A DNA stretch of 8,010 nucleotides from an uncultured Chitinophagaceae bacterium (GCA_946885665.1 CAMPGT010000182.1:1-8010); one strand, 5' to 3'. Shown: positions 1 through 7,307, counted from the stretch's first letter. Numbers and translations are program-made. Notes: generated from the letters alone by a model not told the origin.

Positions 1-779
1 ACGAAAATTCATGCATGGCTTACATCTTCGGCTATGTTTCTGCGTTTGCCATCTACATCACCATCCTCATTTACGGCACAATGGTGATGAGAGGTGTCGC
101 CGAAGAAAAAATGAACCGCATCGCGGAAATCATCATCTCTTCCGTCAGGCCTTTTCAATTGATGACGGGAAAGATCATTGGCATCGGTGCGGTGGGTCTC
201 ACGCAATTTATTCTCTGGATACTCCTGATTACAGCGTTTTCGTTAGTAGCCATCCTTTTCATACCCACGGGAGCGATGCAGGGCGCAGGCAACGCCGAGT
301 CGCAGGCACAGGCCGCATCCTTTCTCTCCAGCCTCGGCACGGTGAACTTTCCACTCATCATCTTTTGTTTCATCTTCTATTTCATTTTCGGTTATCTCTT
401 TTACGCTTCCCTCTTTGCGGCGGTGGGCAGCGCGGTGAATGAAGATGCGCAGGACACGCAGAGCCTGCTGTTGCCGGTAACCATGCCCATCATTCTGGCG
501 ATCATTATTATGATGCAGGCAATTAACCATCCCACCGGCTCGCTGGCAACCTGGAGCAGTATGATACCATTTTTTTCGCCGATGGTCATGATGGCCCGCC
601 TGCCATTTGGCGTGCCGTCGACCGTGCCCGTGTGGCAGTTGGCCCTGAGCATGCTGCTGTTACTCGGTGGATTTTTATTCACTACTTGGGTAAGCGCAAA
701 AATTTACCGCACTGGAATATTGCTGTATGGGAAAAAGATAACGTGGAAAGAAATGTGGAAATGGACGCTGCGATCCTGA
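1..779 (+). CDS. ABC transporter permease, ABC-2/NatB type (C-terminal part)
   Basis: The reading frame is already open at the left edge (first whole codon at 3) and ends with TGA at 777-779, so the true start lies outside the window; the ATG at 15 is internal. About 259 residues are visible. They hold several hydrophobic segments: the extreme N-terminus (YIFGYVSAFAIYITILIYG), a long pair around IGAVGLTQFILWILLITAF, then FPLIIFCFIFYFIFGYLF, then LLLPVTMPIILAIIIMM, and a last one near WQLALSMLLLLGGFLF. The first segment is followed by a cytosolic stretch with VAEEKMNRIAEIIISSVRPFQLMTGK, the conserved coupling-type motif of NatB/YhaP-like ABC-2 permeases. This family pairs with a separate ATPase subunit (NatA-like), expected just upstream outside the window, to export ions, drugs or other substrates. 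The substrate cannot be read from sequence. The family assignment is firm, the transported molecule unknown. Confidence 0.9.
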   Translation, partial: ENSCMAYIFGYVSAFAIYITILIYGTMVMRGVAEEKMNRIAEIIISSVRPFQLMTGKIIGIGAVGLTQFILWILLITAFSLVAILFIPTGAMQGAGNAESQAQAASFLSSLGTVNFPLIIFCFIFYFIFGYLFYASLFAAVGSAVNEDAQDTQSLLLPVTMPIILAIIIMMQAINHPTGSLATWSSMIPFFSPMVMMARLPFGVPSTVPVWQLALSMLLLLGGFLFTTWVSAKIYRTGILLYGKKITWKEMWKWTLRS

Positions 780-782
780 TCT

Positions 783-1190
783 TCAGCTCTCCATCATACG
801 CAGCAGGGGATGAAAGAGATTACTGTCTTCCTCAGTGGGCTTTTCGTTGCTGATGTCGAAATTCAGCTTCACCTGCATGCCTTCTTTTACAACAACTTTC
901 TCACGCCTGTAGGTTTTATAGCCTTTCTTTTCAAGAACGATCGTAACCTCACCGGCAGGTAATTTGGGGATGATGAACTGACCGGCGGCATCGGTGATAA
1001 CGAATTTCTCAACCTTACCCTTTGAAGTAATGGAGATGGTCACGCCTTTTACCGGCTTCTTCGAAACAGCATCTGAAACATAACCGAGAAGCACCGGATC
1101 ATTTGTGCCGTCACCATTTTGGTTGGCAAACACGCAATTGGAAAGAGGCAATAAACCGAAAAAGAGGATGAGTAATTTTATGCGTCGCAT
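783..1190 (-). CDS. Secreted carboxypeptidase-regulatory-like domain protein
   Basis: Small protein of 135 residues if started at the ATG at 1190-1188. The frame extends 5 codons further to a TTG at 1205, but the ATG places the signal peptide correctly (MRRIKLL, then a hydrophobic core), and no Shine-Dalgarno sequence helps either choice. A signal peptidase I site is likely after VFA (residue 22). The cysteine at 19 follows L-S-N, a poor lipobox, so a lipoprotein is less likely. Residues about 33-114 form one carboxypeptidase-regulatory-like (CarboxypepD_reg/DUF4480-type) beta-sandwich: LLGYVSDAVSKKPVKGVTISI, then VITDAAGQFIIPKLPAGEVTIVLEKKGYKTY. In Bacteroidota this domain usually sits at the N-terminus of TonB-dependent receptors or large surface proteins; here it stands alone with a short polar tail. 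Export to the periplasm or outer surface is inferred. The catalytic zinc domain of a carboxypeptidase is absent, so an enzyme activity is not expected. It converges on the permease with 3 bases between stops. Confidence 0.85.
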   Translation of the reverse strand: MRRIKLLILFFGLLPLSNCVFANQNGDGTNDPVLLGYVSDAVSKKPVKGVTISITSKGKVEKFVITDAAGQFIIPKLPAGEVTIVLEKKGYKTYRREKVVVKEGMQVKLNFDISNEKPTEEDSNLFHPLLRMMES

Positions 1191-1287
1191 ACAGTTGTGA
1201 TTCAAGGTTGATGGTAGTTAGACAACAAAAACCTCAAAAACGTTACATTCAGCCGTGAAAATACCAGAATTTGTGGAAATCTGCAAC

Positions 1288-1301
1288 TAACGGTGCCGTT
1301 A
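1288..1301. repeat. Short inverted repeat in the gap between the nucleotidyltransferase and the secreted protein
   Basis: TAACGG, 2-base centre TG, CCGTTA: two perfect 6-base arms. It lies 14 bases beyond the nucleotidyltransferase stop codon and about 98 bases before the ATG of the secreted-protein gene, both read on the minus strand. As RNA it could form a 5-bp stem with a 4-base loop, but no T-run follows, so it is not a canonical intrinsic terminator. It could be an operator or chance. The remainder of this 125-base gap shows no convincing element. Confidence 0.35.
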
Positions 1302-1315
1302 AAACTCTTTAACAA

Positions 1316-2314
1316 TCAAGACTCTCCGAGATCAATTTCAGTGTTGTCGCCGATGTTCAGGCTCCGGCTTTCTCCCTTCACCTCCGTGTCGCTGCCGATG
1401 AGCGATTTCGTGAGAACAATGTCGGACAGGTCGGCAAAAGAGCCGATGATGGAATCTTTGATAACCGAATAGCTGATGTTCGTCTTTTCGCCGACTGTTA
1501 CATTCGGGCCGATGATGGAGTTTTTGATCTTGCAACCCTGGGCTATGCTTACCGGTGGTATGATGATGGTATTGTCGAAGTGATGCTCCTTCGCGATCAG
1601 TCCGCCGAACTTTTTGAGAAGGGTTGAATTAGACTCGAGCAGTGTATCTTTCTTACCGCAGTCGAACCAGTTCTGCACCTTGAACGACTGGAACTTGGCA
1701 CCCTTGCTGATCATGCATTCGATGGCATCGGTGATGCTGAACTCGCCGCGGCTCTTCACCAGGTTCCTGATATTCGTGTCGAGGCAATCGAAAAGGTGGC
1801 TGCTTTCTTTAATAAGATAAACACCCACGAGCGCCATGTTCGACTTTGGGATCTGTGGCTTTTCGACTACGCGCGAAATGAACCCATCGTCGCCGATCTC
1901 GGCCACTCCAAAGTCGCGGGGATCGTCCACCCTTCTAATACCCAGCACGGAGGTCGACCTGGTGAGCACATCGGCTACGTCATATTCACAAATGGTGTCG
2001 CCAAGTACAATAAAGATGTCGTCGTCGCCAACAATGTCGCGCGTGAGCAGGATGGCGTGGCCGATGCCCTGACGTTCGTTTTGACTGACAAAATGCGCAT
2101 CCAGACCCGGGTACTTTTCAAGAACATAATCTTTGATCTTATCGCCCAGGTAACCAATGATGAAAATAAATTCCGAAATGCCGGCTTCTTTCAATTGGTC
2201 TACAATAATACTTAGGATCGTTTTGCCTGCTAACGGAATGAGTGCCTTTGGCTGGGTATAGGTGTGCGGGCGCAATTTTGTGCCGGCTCCAGCCACTGGA
2301 ATGATCGCTTTCAT
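1316..2314 (-). CDS. Sugar-phosphate nucleotidyltransferase with left-handed beta-helix C-terminus
   Basis: 332 residues, ATG at 2314-2312. It transfers a nucleotidyl group from an NTP to a sugar-1-phosphate, giving an NDP-sugar and pyrophosphate; it acts in the cytosol and typically feeds polysaccharide or glycoconjugate synthesis. The Rossmann-like NTP_transferase domain covers about residues 1-235. It has the nucleotide-binding loop GAGTKLRP (9-16), QPKALIPL (21-28) with the usual lysine, LGDT (104-107) with metal-binding D106, FGVAEI (135-140), VVEKP (149-153), EFSITDAIE (191-199), and WFDCG (216-220) with the second metal aspartate D218. From about residue 240 to 325 hexapeptide-like turns (VSIAQGCKIKNSIIGPNVTVGEKTNI) indicate a left-handed beta-helix. 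The architecture fits glucose-1-phosphate thymidylyl- or uridylyltransferase-like enzymes, but the sugar and nucleotide cannot be fixed from sequence, so no symbol is given. No glycan gene cluster is visible around it. It is divergent from glyA; no promoter could be assigned with confidence. Confidence 0.92.
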   Translation of the reverse strand: MKAIIPVAGAGTKLRPHTYTQPKALIPLAGKTILSIIVDQLKEAGISEFIFIIGYLGDKIKDYVLEKYPGLDAHFVSQNERQGIGHAILLTRDIVGDDDIFIVLGDTICEYDVADVLTRSTSVLGIRRVDDPRDFGVAEIGDDGFISRVVEKPQIPKSNMALVGVYLIKESSHLFDCLDTNIRNLVKSRGEFSITDAIECMISKGAKFQSFKVQNWFDCGKKDTLLESNSTLLKKFGGLIAKEHHFDNTIIIPPVSIAQGCKIKNSIIGPNVTVGEKTNISYSVIKDSIIGSFADLSDIVLTKSLIGSDTEVKGESRSLNIGDNTEIDLGES

Positions 2315-2356
2315 TTCTTTCGTGAAAGTAGTGCATTTTTATAACCCTGGTGTCAT

Positions 2357-2364
2357 TATTTTTG
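2357..2364 (+). promoter_or_regulatory. Candidate -7 element of the glyA promoter
   Basis: TATTTTTG fits the Bacteroidota sigma-A -7 consensus TAnnTTTG at every fixed position. It would start transcription near 2371, leaving a leader of about 29 bases that is A-rich and lacks a Shine-Dalgarno sequence, as is usual in the phylum. The -33 TTTG is not clear at the right distance (only T-runs around 2336-2340), which lowers confidence. Confidence 0.45.
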
Positions 2365-2399
2365 CGGCCTGGAACGTTAGAAATACATAAACAAACTAC

Positions 2400-3680
2400 A
2401 TGCAAAAGGATACATTGGTCTTCTCGCTGATCAGGAAAGAACTGGAACGGCAGCGCCGAGGCATCGAGCTGATCGCCTCCGAAAATTTTGTTTCGCTGGA
2501 CGTGATGCAGTCGATGGGTAACGTGATGACGAATAAATATGCGGAAGGATACCCGGGGCGCCGGTACTATGGAGGTTGCGAAGTAGTAGACGAATCGGAG
2601 CAACTGGCCATCGACCGCCTGAAACAAATATTCGACTGCGAATATGCCAATGTACAACCACACGCAGGTGCGCAGGCCAATGCCGCAGTGTTGCTGTCGG
2701 TGTTGCAGCCCGGTGATAAAATTCTCGGACTCGACCTGAGCATGGGCGGCCATCTTACACACGGTTCACCCGTTAACTTTTCCGGCAAGCTGTACCACCC
2801 CGTATTTTATGGCGTAAAAAGAGAAGACGGCCTGGTTGACTATGAGATGATGGAAAAAGTGGCAAAGGAGCATAAGCCAAAGCTTATCATCTGCGGCGCA
2901 TCGGCATACAGCCGCGACTGGGATTTTGCCCGCATCAGGCAAATTGCCGACAGCATCGGCGCCTTTGTGATGTGCGACATGGCGCACCCTGCCGGTCTCA
3001 TCGCGAAAGGTTTGCTGAGCTCACCTTTCGAACACTGTCATTTTGTTACCTCCACCACCCATAAAACACTCCGCGGACCACGAGGCGGTATTATTTTGAT
3101 GAAGAAGGATTTCGAAAATCCATTCGGACTGAAAGATGTGAAGGGCAACACGCGCATGATGAGCAACCTTATGGACATGGCCGTGTTCCCTGGCATACAG
3201 GGCGGGCCGCTGCAACACATCATCGCTTCGAAAGCCATAGCATTTGGTGAAACACTGAGCGATGAATTCACTGTTTATGCCAAACAGATCGTTGCGAACG
3301 CCAAAGCCATGTCGGCGGCGCTCACCAGCAGGGGCTATTCCATCGTTTCCGGCGGCACCGACAACCACCTGATGCTGATAGACCTCCGCAATAAAAACAT
3401 CAGCGGCAAAAAAGCCGAGCAGGTACTGGGCAAGGCCGACATTACCGTAAATAAAAACATGGTTCCCTACGATGATAAATCGGCCTTCGTAACTTCGGGT
3501 ATACGCATCGGCGTACCGGCTATCACTACCAGGGGTATGAAGGAGCAGCATATGGAGAAGGTGATAGAGTACCTCGATCGCGCGCTTACCCATGCAGACG
3601 AAGATGCGTATCTGGAAAGCCTTGCGAAAGAAGTGAATGGATTGATGAATGAATTTCCGTTGTATCCCGAGCTGGGGTGA
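2400..3680 (+). CDS. glyA: Serine hydroxymethyltransferase
   Basis: 426 residues, close to the usual bacterial length, ATG at 2400, TGA at 3678-3680. A cytosolic PLP enzyme that converts serine and tetrahydrofolate to glycine and 5,10-methylene-tetrahydrofolate, the main source of one-carbon units for purines, thymidylate and methionine. Family landmarks are all present: IELIASENF (22-30), [15 protein letters not shown] (47-61), the QPHAGAQAN segment, DMAHPAGLI with the PLP-ring aspartate and histidine, and [13 protein letters not shown], where K222 forms the Schiff base with PLP. The C-terminal domain has the expected [15 protein letters not shown] segment. The protein looks complete with no missing catalytic residue. 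It is transcribed away from the nucleotidyltransferase gene from a candidate promoter at 2357-2364. The DUF4293 gene follows on the same strand after 84 bases that contain a GC-rich repeat, so co-transcription is possible but uncertain. Confidence 0.99.
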   Translation: MQKDTLVFSLIRKELERQRRGIELIASENFVSLDVMQSMGNVMTNKYAEGYPGRRYYGGCEVVDESEQLAIDRLKQIFDCEYANVQPHAGAQANAAVLLSVLQPGDKILGLDLSMGGHLTHGSPVNFSGKLYHPVFYGVKREDGLVDYEMMEKVAKEHKPKLIICGASAYSRDWDFARIRQIADSIGAFVMCDMAHPAGLIAKGLLSSPFEHCHFVTSTTHKTLRGPRGGIILMKKDFENPFGLKDVKGNTRMMSNLMDMAVFPGIQGGPLQHIIASKAIAFGETLSDEFTVYAKQIVANAKAMSAALTSRGYSIVSGGTDNHLMLIDLRNKNISGKKAEQVLGKADITVNKNMVPYDDKSAFVTSGIRIGVPAITTRGMKEQHMEKVIEYLDRALTHADEDAYLESLAKEVNGLMNEFPLYPELG

Positions 3681-3695
3681 GGGAGAGGGGAGATT

Positions 3696-3736
3696 TCCCC
3701 CGCTGGCAGGACTGGCCTGAAGCTCCGGGGGTGGAC
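3696..3736 (+). repeat. GC-rich intergenic element, copy A
   Basis: A 41-base element starting TCCCCCGCTGGC and ending CCGGGGGTGGAC, 15 bases after the glyA stop. It aligns with the reverse complement of 4195-4236 at roughly 33 of 42 positions with one gap, counted by eye. The outer arms CCCCC (3697-3701) and GGGGG (3727-3731) can pair. From memory, motifs of the TCCCCCGCTGGCGGGGG...GGGGGTGGA type recur between genes in Bacteroidota genomes, but I could not verify this. No T-run follows, so it is not a classic terminator. Confidence 0.6.
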
Positions 3737-3737
3737 C

Positions 3738-3759
3738 TTTAACTTTTAAGTTTTAACTT
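3738..3759 (+). repeat. Heptamer tandem repeat before the DUF4293 gene
   Basis: Three consecutive 7-base units: TTTAACT (3738-3744), TTTAAGT (3745-3751) and TTTAACT (3752-3758), followed by one more T. A single C-to-G change separates the middle unit. It starts one base after GC-rich copy A and ends 5 bases before the ATG at 3765, so it occupies what should be the translation-initiation region or promoter. Confidence 0.6.
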
Positions 3760-3764
3760 ATACC

Positions 3765-4190
3765 ATGATCCAACGTGTACAGTCGCTCTGGTTATTGGTG
3801 GTGGCCATTGCGGCCTTCGCCACCTATACGCTTACCTTGTACGTGGGCAAGCTCGCCGACGGCGCGCTGAAAGTATTTCAACTGGCCGATGATTTCCTGC
3901 TGGTGATCATCATCATCACCCTGGGTATCCTCGCCATCATCAATTTATTTCTCTTCAAAAACCGAAAGCTTCAGTTCAAGCTCTCTGTGCTGGGGGTCAT
4001 TTTCTCTATAGGATTCATCTTCCTCGAATATGTGAGGGTAGAAAATTTTAAAAAGGATCAGATGATTCAATCAGGCTCCTACCAGATCGGGGCGCTGCTG
4101 CCTATACTGATGGTTGTTTTCTTCTTCCTCGCCGCCCGCGGAATTTATAAAGATGAGAAGCTGGTGAAGAGCATGGATAGGCTGAGATGA
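3765..4190 (+). CDS. DUF4293 family four-helix membrane protein
   Basis: 141 residues, ATG at 3765, TGA at 4188-4190. The N-terminus MIQRVQSLWLLVVAI and the overall layout match DUF4293, a family of unknown function found in Bacteroidota. Four membrane helices are visible at about residues 8-27, 44-64, 72-90 and 106-124. A basic stretch (KNRKLQFK, 65-72) lies between helices 2 and 3, and a polar loop with charged residues (EYVRVENFKKDQ, 88-99) between helices 3 and 4. The C-terminus is charged (YKDEKLVKSMDRLR) and probably cytosolic. No enzymatic motif is seen. It follows glyA on the same strand after 84 bases; the gap holds a GC-rich repeat and a heptamer tandem repeat, and a second copy of the GC-rich repeat lies 4 bases after its stop in reverse orientation. 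The inner-membrane location is inferred; the function is unknown. Confidence 0.9.
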   Translation: MIQRVQSLWLLVVAIAAFATYTLTLYVGKLADGALKVFQLADDFLLVIIIITLGILAIINLFLFKNRKLQFKLSVLGVIFSIGFIFLEYVRVENFKKDQMIQSGSYQIGALLPILMVVFFFLAARGIYKDEKLVKSMDRLR

Positions 4191-4194
4191 CTAA

Positions 4195-4236
4195 GTCCGC
4201 CCCCCGGCGCTTCGCGCCACCCCCGCCAGTGGGGGA
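4195..4236 (-). repeat. GC-rich intergenic element, copy B (inverted)
   Basis: Read on the minus strand it starts TCCCCCACTGGC and ends GGGGGGCGGAC, the diverged counterpart of 3696-3736. It fills nearly all of the 48-base gap between the convergent DUF4293 and uvrA genes, 4 bases after one stop and 2 bases after the other. It contains a perfect inner hairpin (GGCGC, loop TTC, GCGCC at 4206-4218) and a second pairing CCCCC 4220-4224 with GGGGG 4231-4235. The inner hairpin is not conserved in copy A. A role as a two-way transcription barrier is possible from its position, but neither strand has a T-run. Confidence 0.6.
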
Positions 4237-4238
4237 TA

Positions 4239-7049
4239 TCACAAAAATCTCCCAGTATAACTCTCCTTCACCTTTGCCAACTCCTTCGGAATACCCGCAA
4301 AAACCAAATTACCACCCATATCTCCGGCCTCAGGACCCAAATCAATCACCCAATCAGCGCTTTTGATCACATCAGTATTATGCTCGATCACGAGAATCGA
4401 ATGGCCTTGCTCGATCAGCGCGTTGAATGATGCCAACAGCTTTTTGATGTCGTGAAAATGCAAACCGGTAGTGGGTTCGTCAAAGATGAACAGGATATTG
4501 CCCTGGCCACGCCCCTTACCCAGGAAAGAAGCCAGCTTCACGCGCTGCGCTTCGCCACCCGATAGCGTATCGGACGACTGGCCCAACTTTATATATCCCA
4601 GTCCCACGCTGCTTAGCGGCGCTATCTTCTTACCTATTTCCTTTTCATCTTTAAAAAACTCGAGCGCCTCGTCAACGCTCATCTCCAGCACATCGTAAAT
4701 ACTCTTTCCTTTATACTGCACCTCCAGCACCTCTTCCTTGAACCGCTTGCCATGACAAACTTCGCAGGTCAGGTGAACATCGGCGAGGAATTGCATTTCG
4801 ACCACCTGTTCGCCTTCGCCCTTGCAATTGTCGCAACGGCCGCCATCCACGTTAAAAGAAAAATGCTTCGGCTGAAAGCCGCGCAGCTTACTCAACGGCT
4901 GCCGCGAATACAGATCCCTGATCTCGTCGTATGCCTTGATGTAGGTAACGGGATTGCTTCGCGACGATTTGCCAATGGGATTCTGGTCCACCATTTCAAT
5001 TTGCGAAATGCTGTCGATGTCGCCGCTTATTTTTTGGTGCAGCCCTACTTTATCGGCGGGCTCGCCTTTGATCTTTTTAAGCGCAGGGTACAGGATTTGT
5101 TTTACCAGCGTTGTTTTACCGCTTCCACTAACGCCGCTCACCACGCACAACAGGTTCAGTGGAAACGTTACGTCTATGTTCTTCAGGTTATGCTGCCGGG
5201 CCCCTTCAACGGTAATGGAGCTGTTCCATTTGCGTACCCGCGGCGGAGCTTCGATAGAGAGCTTTCCACTGAGATACTTGCCGGTGAGGCTTTTATCGTT
5301 TCGGATGATCTCGTCGTAGTTACCGGCGGCCACCACTTCACCTCCCAGGTGGGAGGCCAATGGACCCATGTCGATGATATGATCCGCTTCGCGCATCATC
5401 ATTTCATCATGTTCAACAACAACTACCGTATTGCCGAGGTCCCTTAATTCTTTCAGCACCCTGATCAGCCTTTGCGTATCCCTTGAATGTAAACCGATAG
5501 ACGGTTCATCGAGAATATACAGCGAATTCGTGAGGTTGCTGCCCAGCGAGCGGGTGAGCTGTATCCGCTGGCTCTCGCCACCGCTCAGCGAGTTGGCAAG
5601 GCGGTTCATGGTGAGATATCCCAGGCCCACATCCATTAAAGTTTTGAGCCTTGTATTGATCTCTATCAGTATTCGTTTCGCGATTTCACGCTCGTGGCCG
5701 GTGAGCTCGATTTTCTCGAACCACTGCACGAGATATTTAACCGGCATCTCACAAAGTTCACCGATGTGCCTGCCACTCACTTTTACATACAGCGCTTCTT
5801 TCCTCAACCTGTAACCGTTGCACTCGGGGCACAGCGTGCGCCCCCTGTACCGCGACAACAGCACGCGGTATTGCACCTTGTAGAGGTGTTGTTCGACTTC
5901 CTTAAAAAAATCGTCTATGCCGGCAACGCGCTTGCTGCCCTTCCACAGCAGCTCATGTTCCGCCTTGGTGAGGTCCATAATAGGTTTGTGAACCGGGAAG
6001 CCTTCGGCGTTCGCTGTCTTAATAAAATCGAGTTTCCATTTGCCGAGCTTTTCACCTTTCCAGGGCGCAACTGCGCCATCATAAACACTGAGCCGCTTAT
6101 CGGGAATGACGAGGTCCTCGTCTATTCCCAAAACGAGACTGAATCCTTCACACGTGGGGCAGGCGCCAACGGGATTATTGAAAGAAAAAAGATCCGGCAC
6201 CGGCTCTTCAAACACGATTCCATCAAGCTCGAATTTATTCGAGAACTGAAGTTTCTCCGTTTCGTTGATGAGCAGGAAAACTTCGCCCTCTCCTTCGTAA
6301 AAGGCCGTTGTAACCGAATCGGCTATGCGGTGCAGATCGTCGTCGTCAAATTCTTTGGCCACGAGGCGGTCTATCAGCACAAATGCATCCCTGCCGGGTT
6401 TCCAGTTCTTCCTGATCTTCTCTTCGAGTAGGTCCTCGATGCGCAGCACCTCGCCGTTCACGTAGAGGCGCGAAAACCCTTTTTGCATAAGGATGTTCAG
6501 CTCTTCCGAAACTTTCCTGTTCACGTGCTGCCGAAAGGGAACGATCACCAGCACCTTATCGCCATGCGACCTGTTCCGGATGGCTTCCACCACATCCGAC
6601 ACATCATCTTTCTTCACCTGGCGGCCCGAAACAGGAGAGATTGTTCTTCCCGTGCGCGCAAATAACAGCCGCATATAATCGTATATCTCCGTCATGCTGC
6701 CCACGGTGGAACGCGGCGTGCGGGTAATTACTTTTTGCTCTATGGCGATGGCGGGGCACAGGCCCTTGATATAATCCACATCGGGCTTCACCATTCGCGC
6801 CATGAACTGGCGCACGTAGGCGCTTAAGCTTTCTGCATACCGCCGCTGCCCTTCGGCAAACAGCGTGTCGATGGTCAGGGAAGATTTCCCGGAACCGGAA
6901 ACGCCCGTGACCACTACCAGCTTGTTTCGTGGTATCGCGGCTGTTACATTCTTAAGATTGTGAACGCGTGCACCTTTTATAATGATGGAGTCCTTCACTT
7001 CCTGCGGTATCGTGGCTGCCGAGCGCCTCTTTTTCGTAGATATTGCCAT
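4239..7049 (-). CDS. uvrA: Excinuclease ABC subunit A
   Basis: 936 residues from the ATG at 7049-7047; a TTG five codons upstream (7064) is less likely because it lies within the candidate -7 element. UvrA is the dimeric ATPase that finds bulky DNA lesions and loads UvrB in nucleotide excision repair. Two ABC modules are complete: Walker A GVSGSGKS at 49-56 (K55) and a second with K645; signatures LSGGESQ 488-494 and LSGGEAQ 829-835; Walker B D514-E515 and D857-E858. The insert after LLFARTG (about 125-245) corresponds to the UvrB-binding domain, so this is a UvrA1-length protein and not the shorter UvrA2 type. CxxC pairs are C297/C300, C407/C410, C739/C742 and C762/C765; the last two pairs form the C-terminal zinc module. 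The first zinc module lacks its other CxxC: F273 and D276 occupy those positions. The gene is divergent from the sigma factor and convergent with the DUF4293 gene. No Shine-Dalgarno sequence is seen. Confidence 0.99.
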   Translation of the reverse strand: MAISTKKRRSAATIPQEVKDSIIIKGARVHNLKNVTAAIPRNKLVVVTGVSGSGKSSLTIDTLFAEGQRRYAESLSAYVRQFMARMVKPDVDYIKGLCPAIAIEQKVITRTPRSTVGSMTEIYDYMRLLFARTGRTISPVSGRQVKKDDVSDVVEAIRNRSHGDKVLVIVPFRQHVNRKVSEELNILMQKGFSRLYVNGEVLRIEDLLEEKIRKNWKPGRDAFVLIDRLVAKEFDDDDLHRIADSVTTAFYEGEGEVFLLINETEKLQFSNKFELDGIVFEEPVPDLFSFNNPVGACPTCEGFSLVLGIDEDLVIPDKRLSVYDGAVAPWKGEKLGKWKLDFIKTANAEGFPVHKPIMDLTKAEHELLWKGSKRVAGIDDFFKEVEQHLYKVQYRVLLSRYRGRTLCPECNGYRLRKEALYVKVSGRHIGELCEMPVKYLVQWFEKIELTGHEREIAKRILIEINTRLKTLMDVGLGYLTMNRLANSLSGGESQRIQLTRSLGSNLTNSLYILDEPSIGLHSRDTQRLIRVLKELRDLGNTVVVVEHDEMMMREADHIIDMGPLASHLGGEVVAAGNYDEIIRNDKSLTGKYLSGKLSIEAPPRVRKWNSSITVEGARQHNLKNIDVTFPLNLLCVVSGVSGSGKTTLVKQILYPALKKIKGEPADKVGLHQKISGDIDSISQIEMVDQNPIGKSSRSNPVTYIKAYDEIRDLYSRQPLSKLRGFQPKHFSFNVDGGRCDNCKGEGEQVVEMQFLADVHLTCEVCHGKRFKEEVLEVQYKGKSIYDVLEMSVDEALEFFKDEKEIGKKIAPLSSVGLGYIKLGQSSDTLSGGEAQRVKLASFLGKGRGQGNILFIFDEPTTGLHFHDIKKLLASFNALIEQGHSILVIEHNTDVIKSADWVIDLGPEAGDMGGNLVFAGIPKELAKVKESYTGRFL

Positions 7050-7061
7050 AATTTGAGCGTA

Positions 7062-7069
7062 CAAAATTA
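7062..7069 (-). promoter_or_regulatory. Candidate -7 element of the uvrA promoter
   Basis: On the minus strand TAATTTTG matches TAnnTTTG at all fixed positions. A TTAG resembling the -33 TTTG ends 17 bases upstream (7087-7090). Transcription would begin about 6-8 bases downstream of the element, giving a leader of only a few bases before the ATG at 7049. That is short but would explain the lack of a ribosome binding site. The distance to the -33-like motif is at the low end of the usual range. Confidence 0.45.
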
Positions 7070-7083
7070 TCGTCCCGGAGTGA

Positions 7084-7094
7084 ATACTAAGTAT
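7084..7094. promoter_or_regulatory. Palindrome over the uvrA -33 region
   Basis: ATACT-A-AGTAT, perfect 5-base arms around one central base. It covers the place where the -33 element of the uvrA promoter should lie, so a bound dimer there could block transcription. The A/T-rich context makes chance occurrence quite possible, and it does not resemble an E. coli or Bacillus LexA box. Confidence 0.3.
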
Positions 7095-7140
7095 AAATCT
7101 TTAGGAAACATCCCCAATAACTATAAAACAATTTCTAAAA

Positions 7141-7171
7141 TTTGGAAATTTCATGAAAGTATCTATCTTTA
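7141..7171 (+). promoter_or_regulatory. Candidate promoter of the sigma factor gene
   Basis: TTTG at 7141-7144, 19 bases, then TATCTTTA at 7164-7171. This fits the Bacteroidota -33/-7 pattern, with only the last base of TAnnTTTG differing and the spacing in the preferred range. The start site would be near 7177, leaving a leader of about 130 bases. A perfect 10-base palindrome TTTCATGAAA (7149-7158) lies in the spacer between the two elements and overlaps GAAATTTC (7145-7152), a place where a repressor would block polymerase. Confidence 0.5.
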
Positions 7172-7290
7172 GATGGTAATTTGTACTGCAAACGAGAAAT
7201 AAACACACAGCCTATCGATTACACTCTTCTACTCAAGAAAAACCAATAAAACACTCTTAGAATCCATTTATATAATATCCTATCACCTTC

Positions 7291-7307
7291 AAAACTGTAG
7301 AAGTTTT
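7291..7307 (+). promoter_or_regulatory. Hairpin directly abutting the sigma-gene start codon
   Basis: AAAACT (7291-7296), loop GTAGA, AGTTTT (7302-7307): a perfect 6-bp stem whose last base touches the ATG at 7308. It could reduce ribosome access, though with one G-C pair it is weak. An alternative pairing CTTC 7287-7290 with GAAG 7300-7303 would compete with it. No Shine-Dalgarno sequence is present. The stretch 7172-7290 between promoter and hairpin is A/T-rich, and I see no ORF or riboswitch in it. Confidence 0.35.

Noticed and set aside
1190..1205. TTG start for the secreted protein (adds 5 residues), and likewise TTG at 7064 for uvrA
   Set aside because: In both cases an ATG follows within 5 codons at a better position: directly before the basic n-region of the signal peptide in one, downstream of the -7 element in the other.
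1256..1286. Possible promoter for the secreted-protein gene on the minus strand: TTG, 20 bases, TATTTTCA
   Set aside because: The spacing is right, but two of six fixed -7 positions differ and the -33 is only three bases; this is too weak in A/T-rich DNA to list.
2317..2328. CTTTC-GT-GAAAG inverted repeat just upstream of the nucleotidyltransferase ATG
   Set aside because: Five-base arms with a 2-base centre in a short A/T-rich stretch are expected by chance, and no promoter could be tied to it.
2139..3593. Minus-strand open frames of 207 residues (2139-2762) and 190 residues (3021-3593) opposite glyA
   Set aside because: They are shadows of the glyA gene (the first also runs into the nucleotidyltransferase start), with low-complexity His/Arg-rich translations and no family likeness.
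4195..4240. Copy B of the GC-rich element as an intrinsic terminator for DUF4293 and uvrA
   Set aside because: It has stable stems, but no T-run follows on either strand, so it is listed as a repeat with a possible role only.
4752..5447. 231-residue open frame antisense to uvrA, and a second of 245 residues at 5694-6431
   Set aside because: Both lie wholly opposite a certain uvrA coding region, have no recognisable domain, and are explained by the codon bias of the sense gene.
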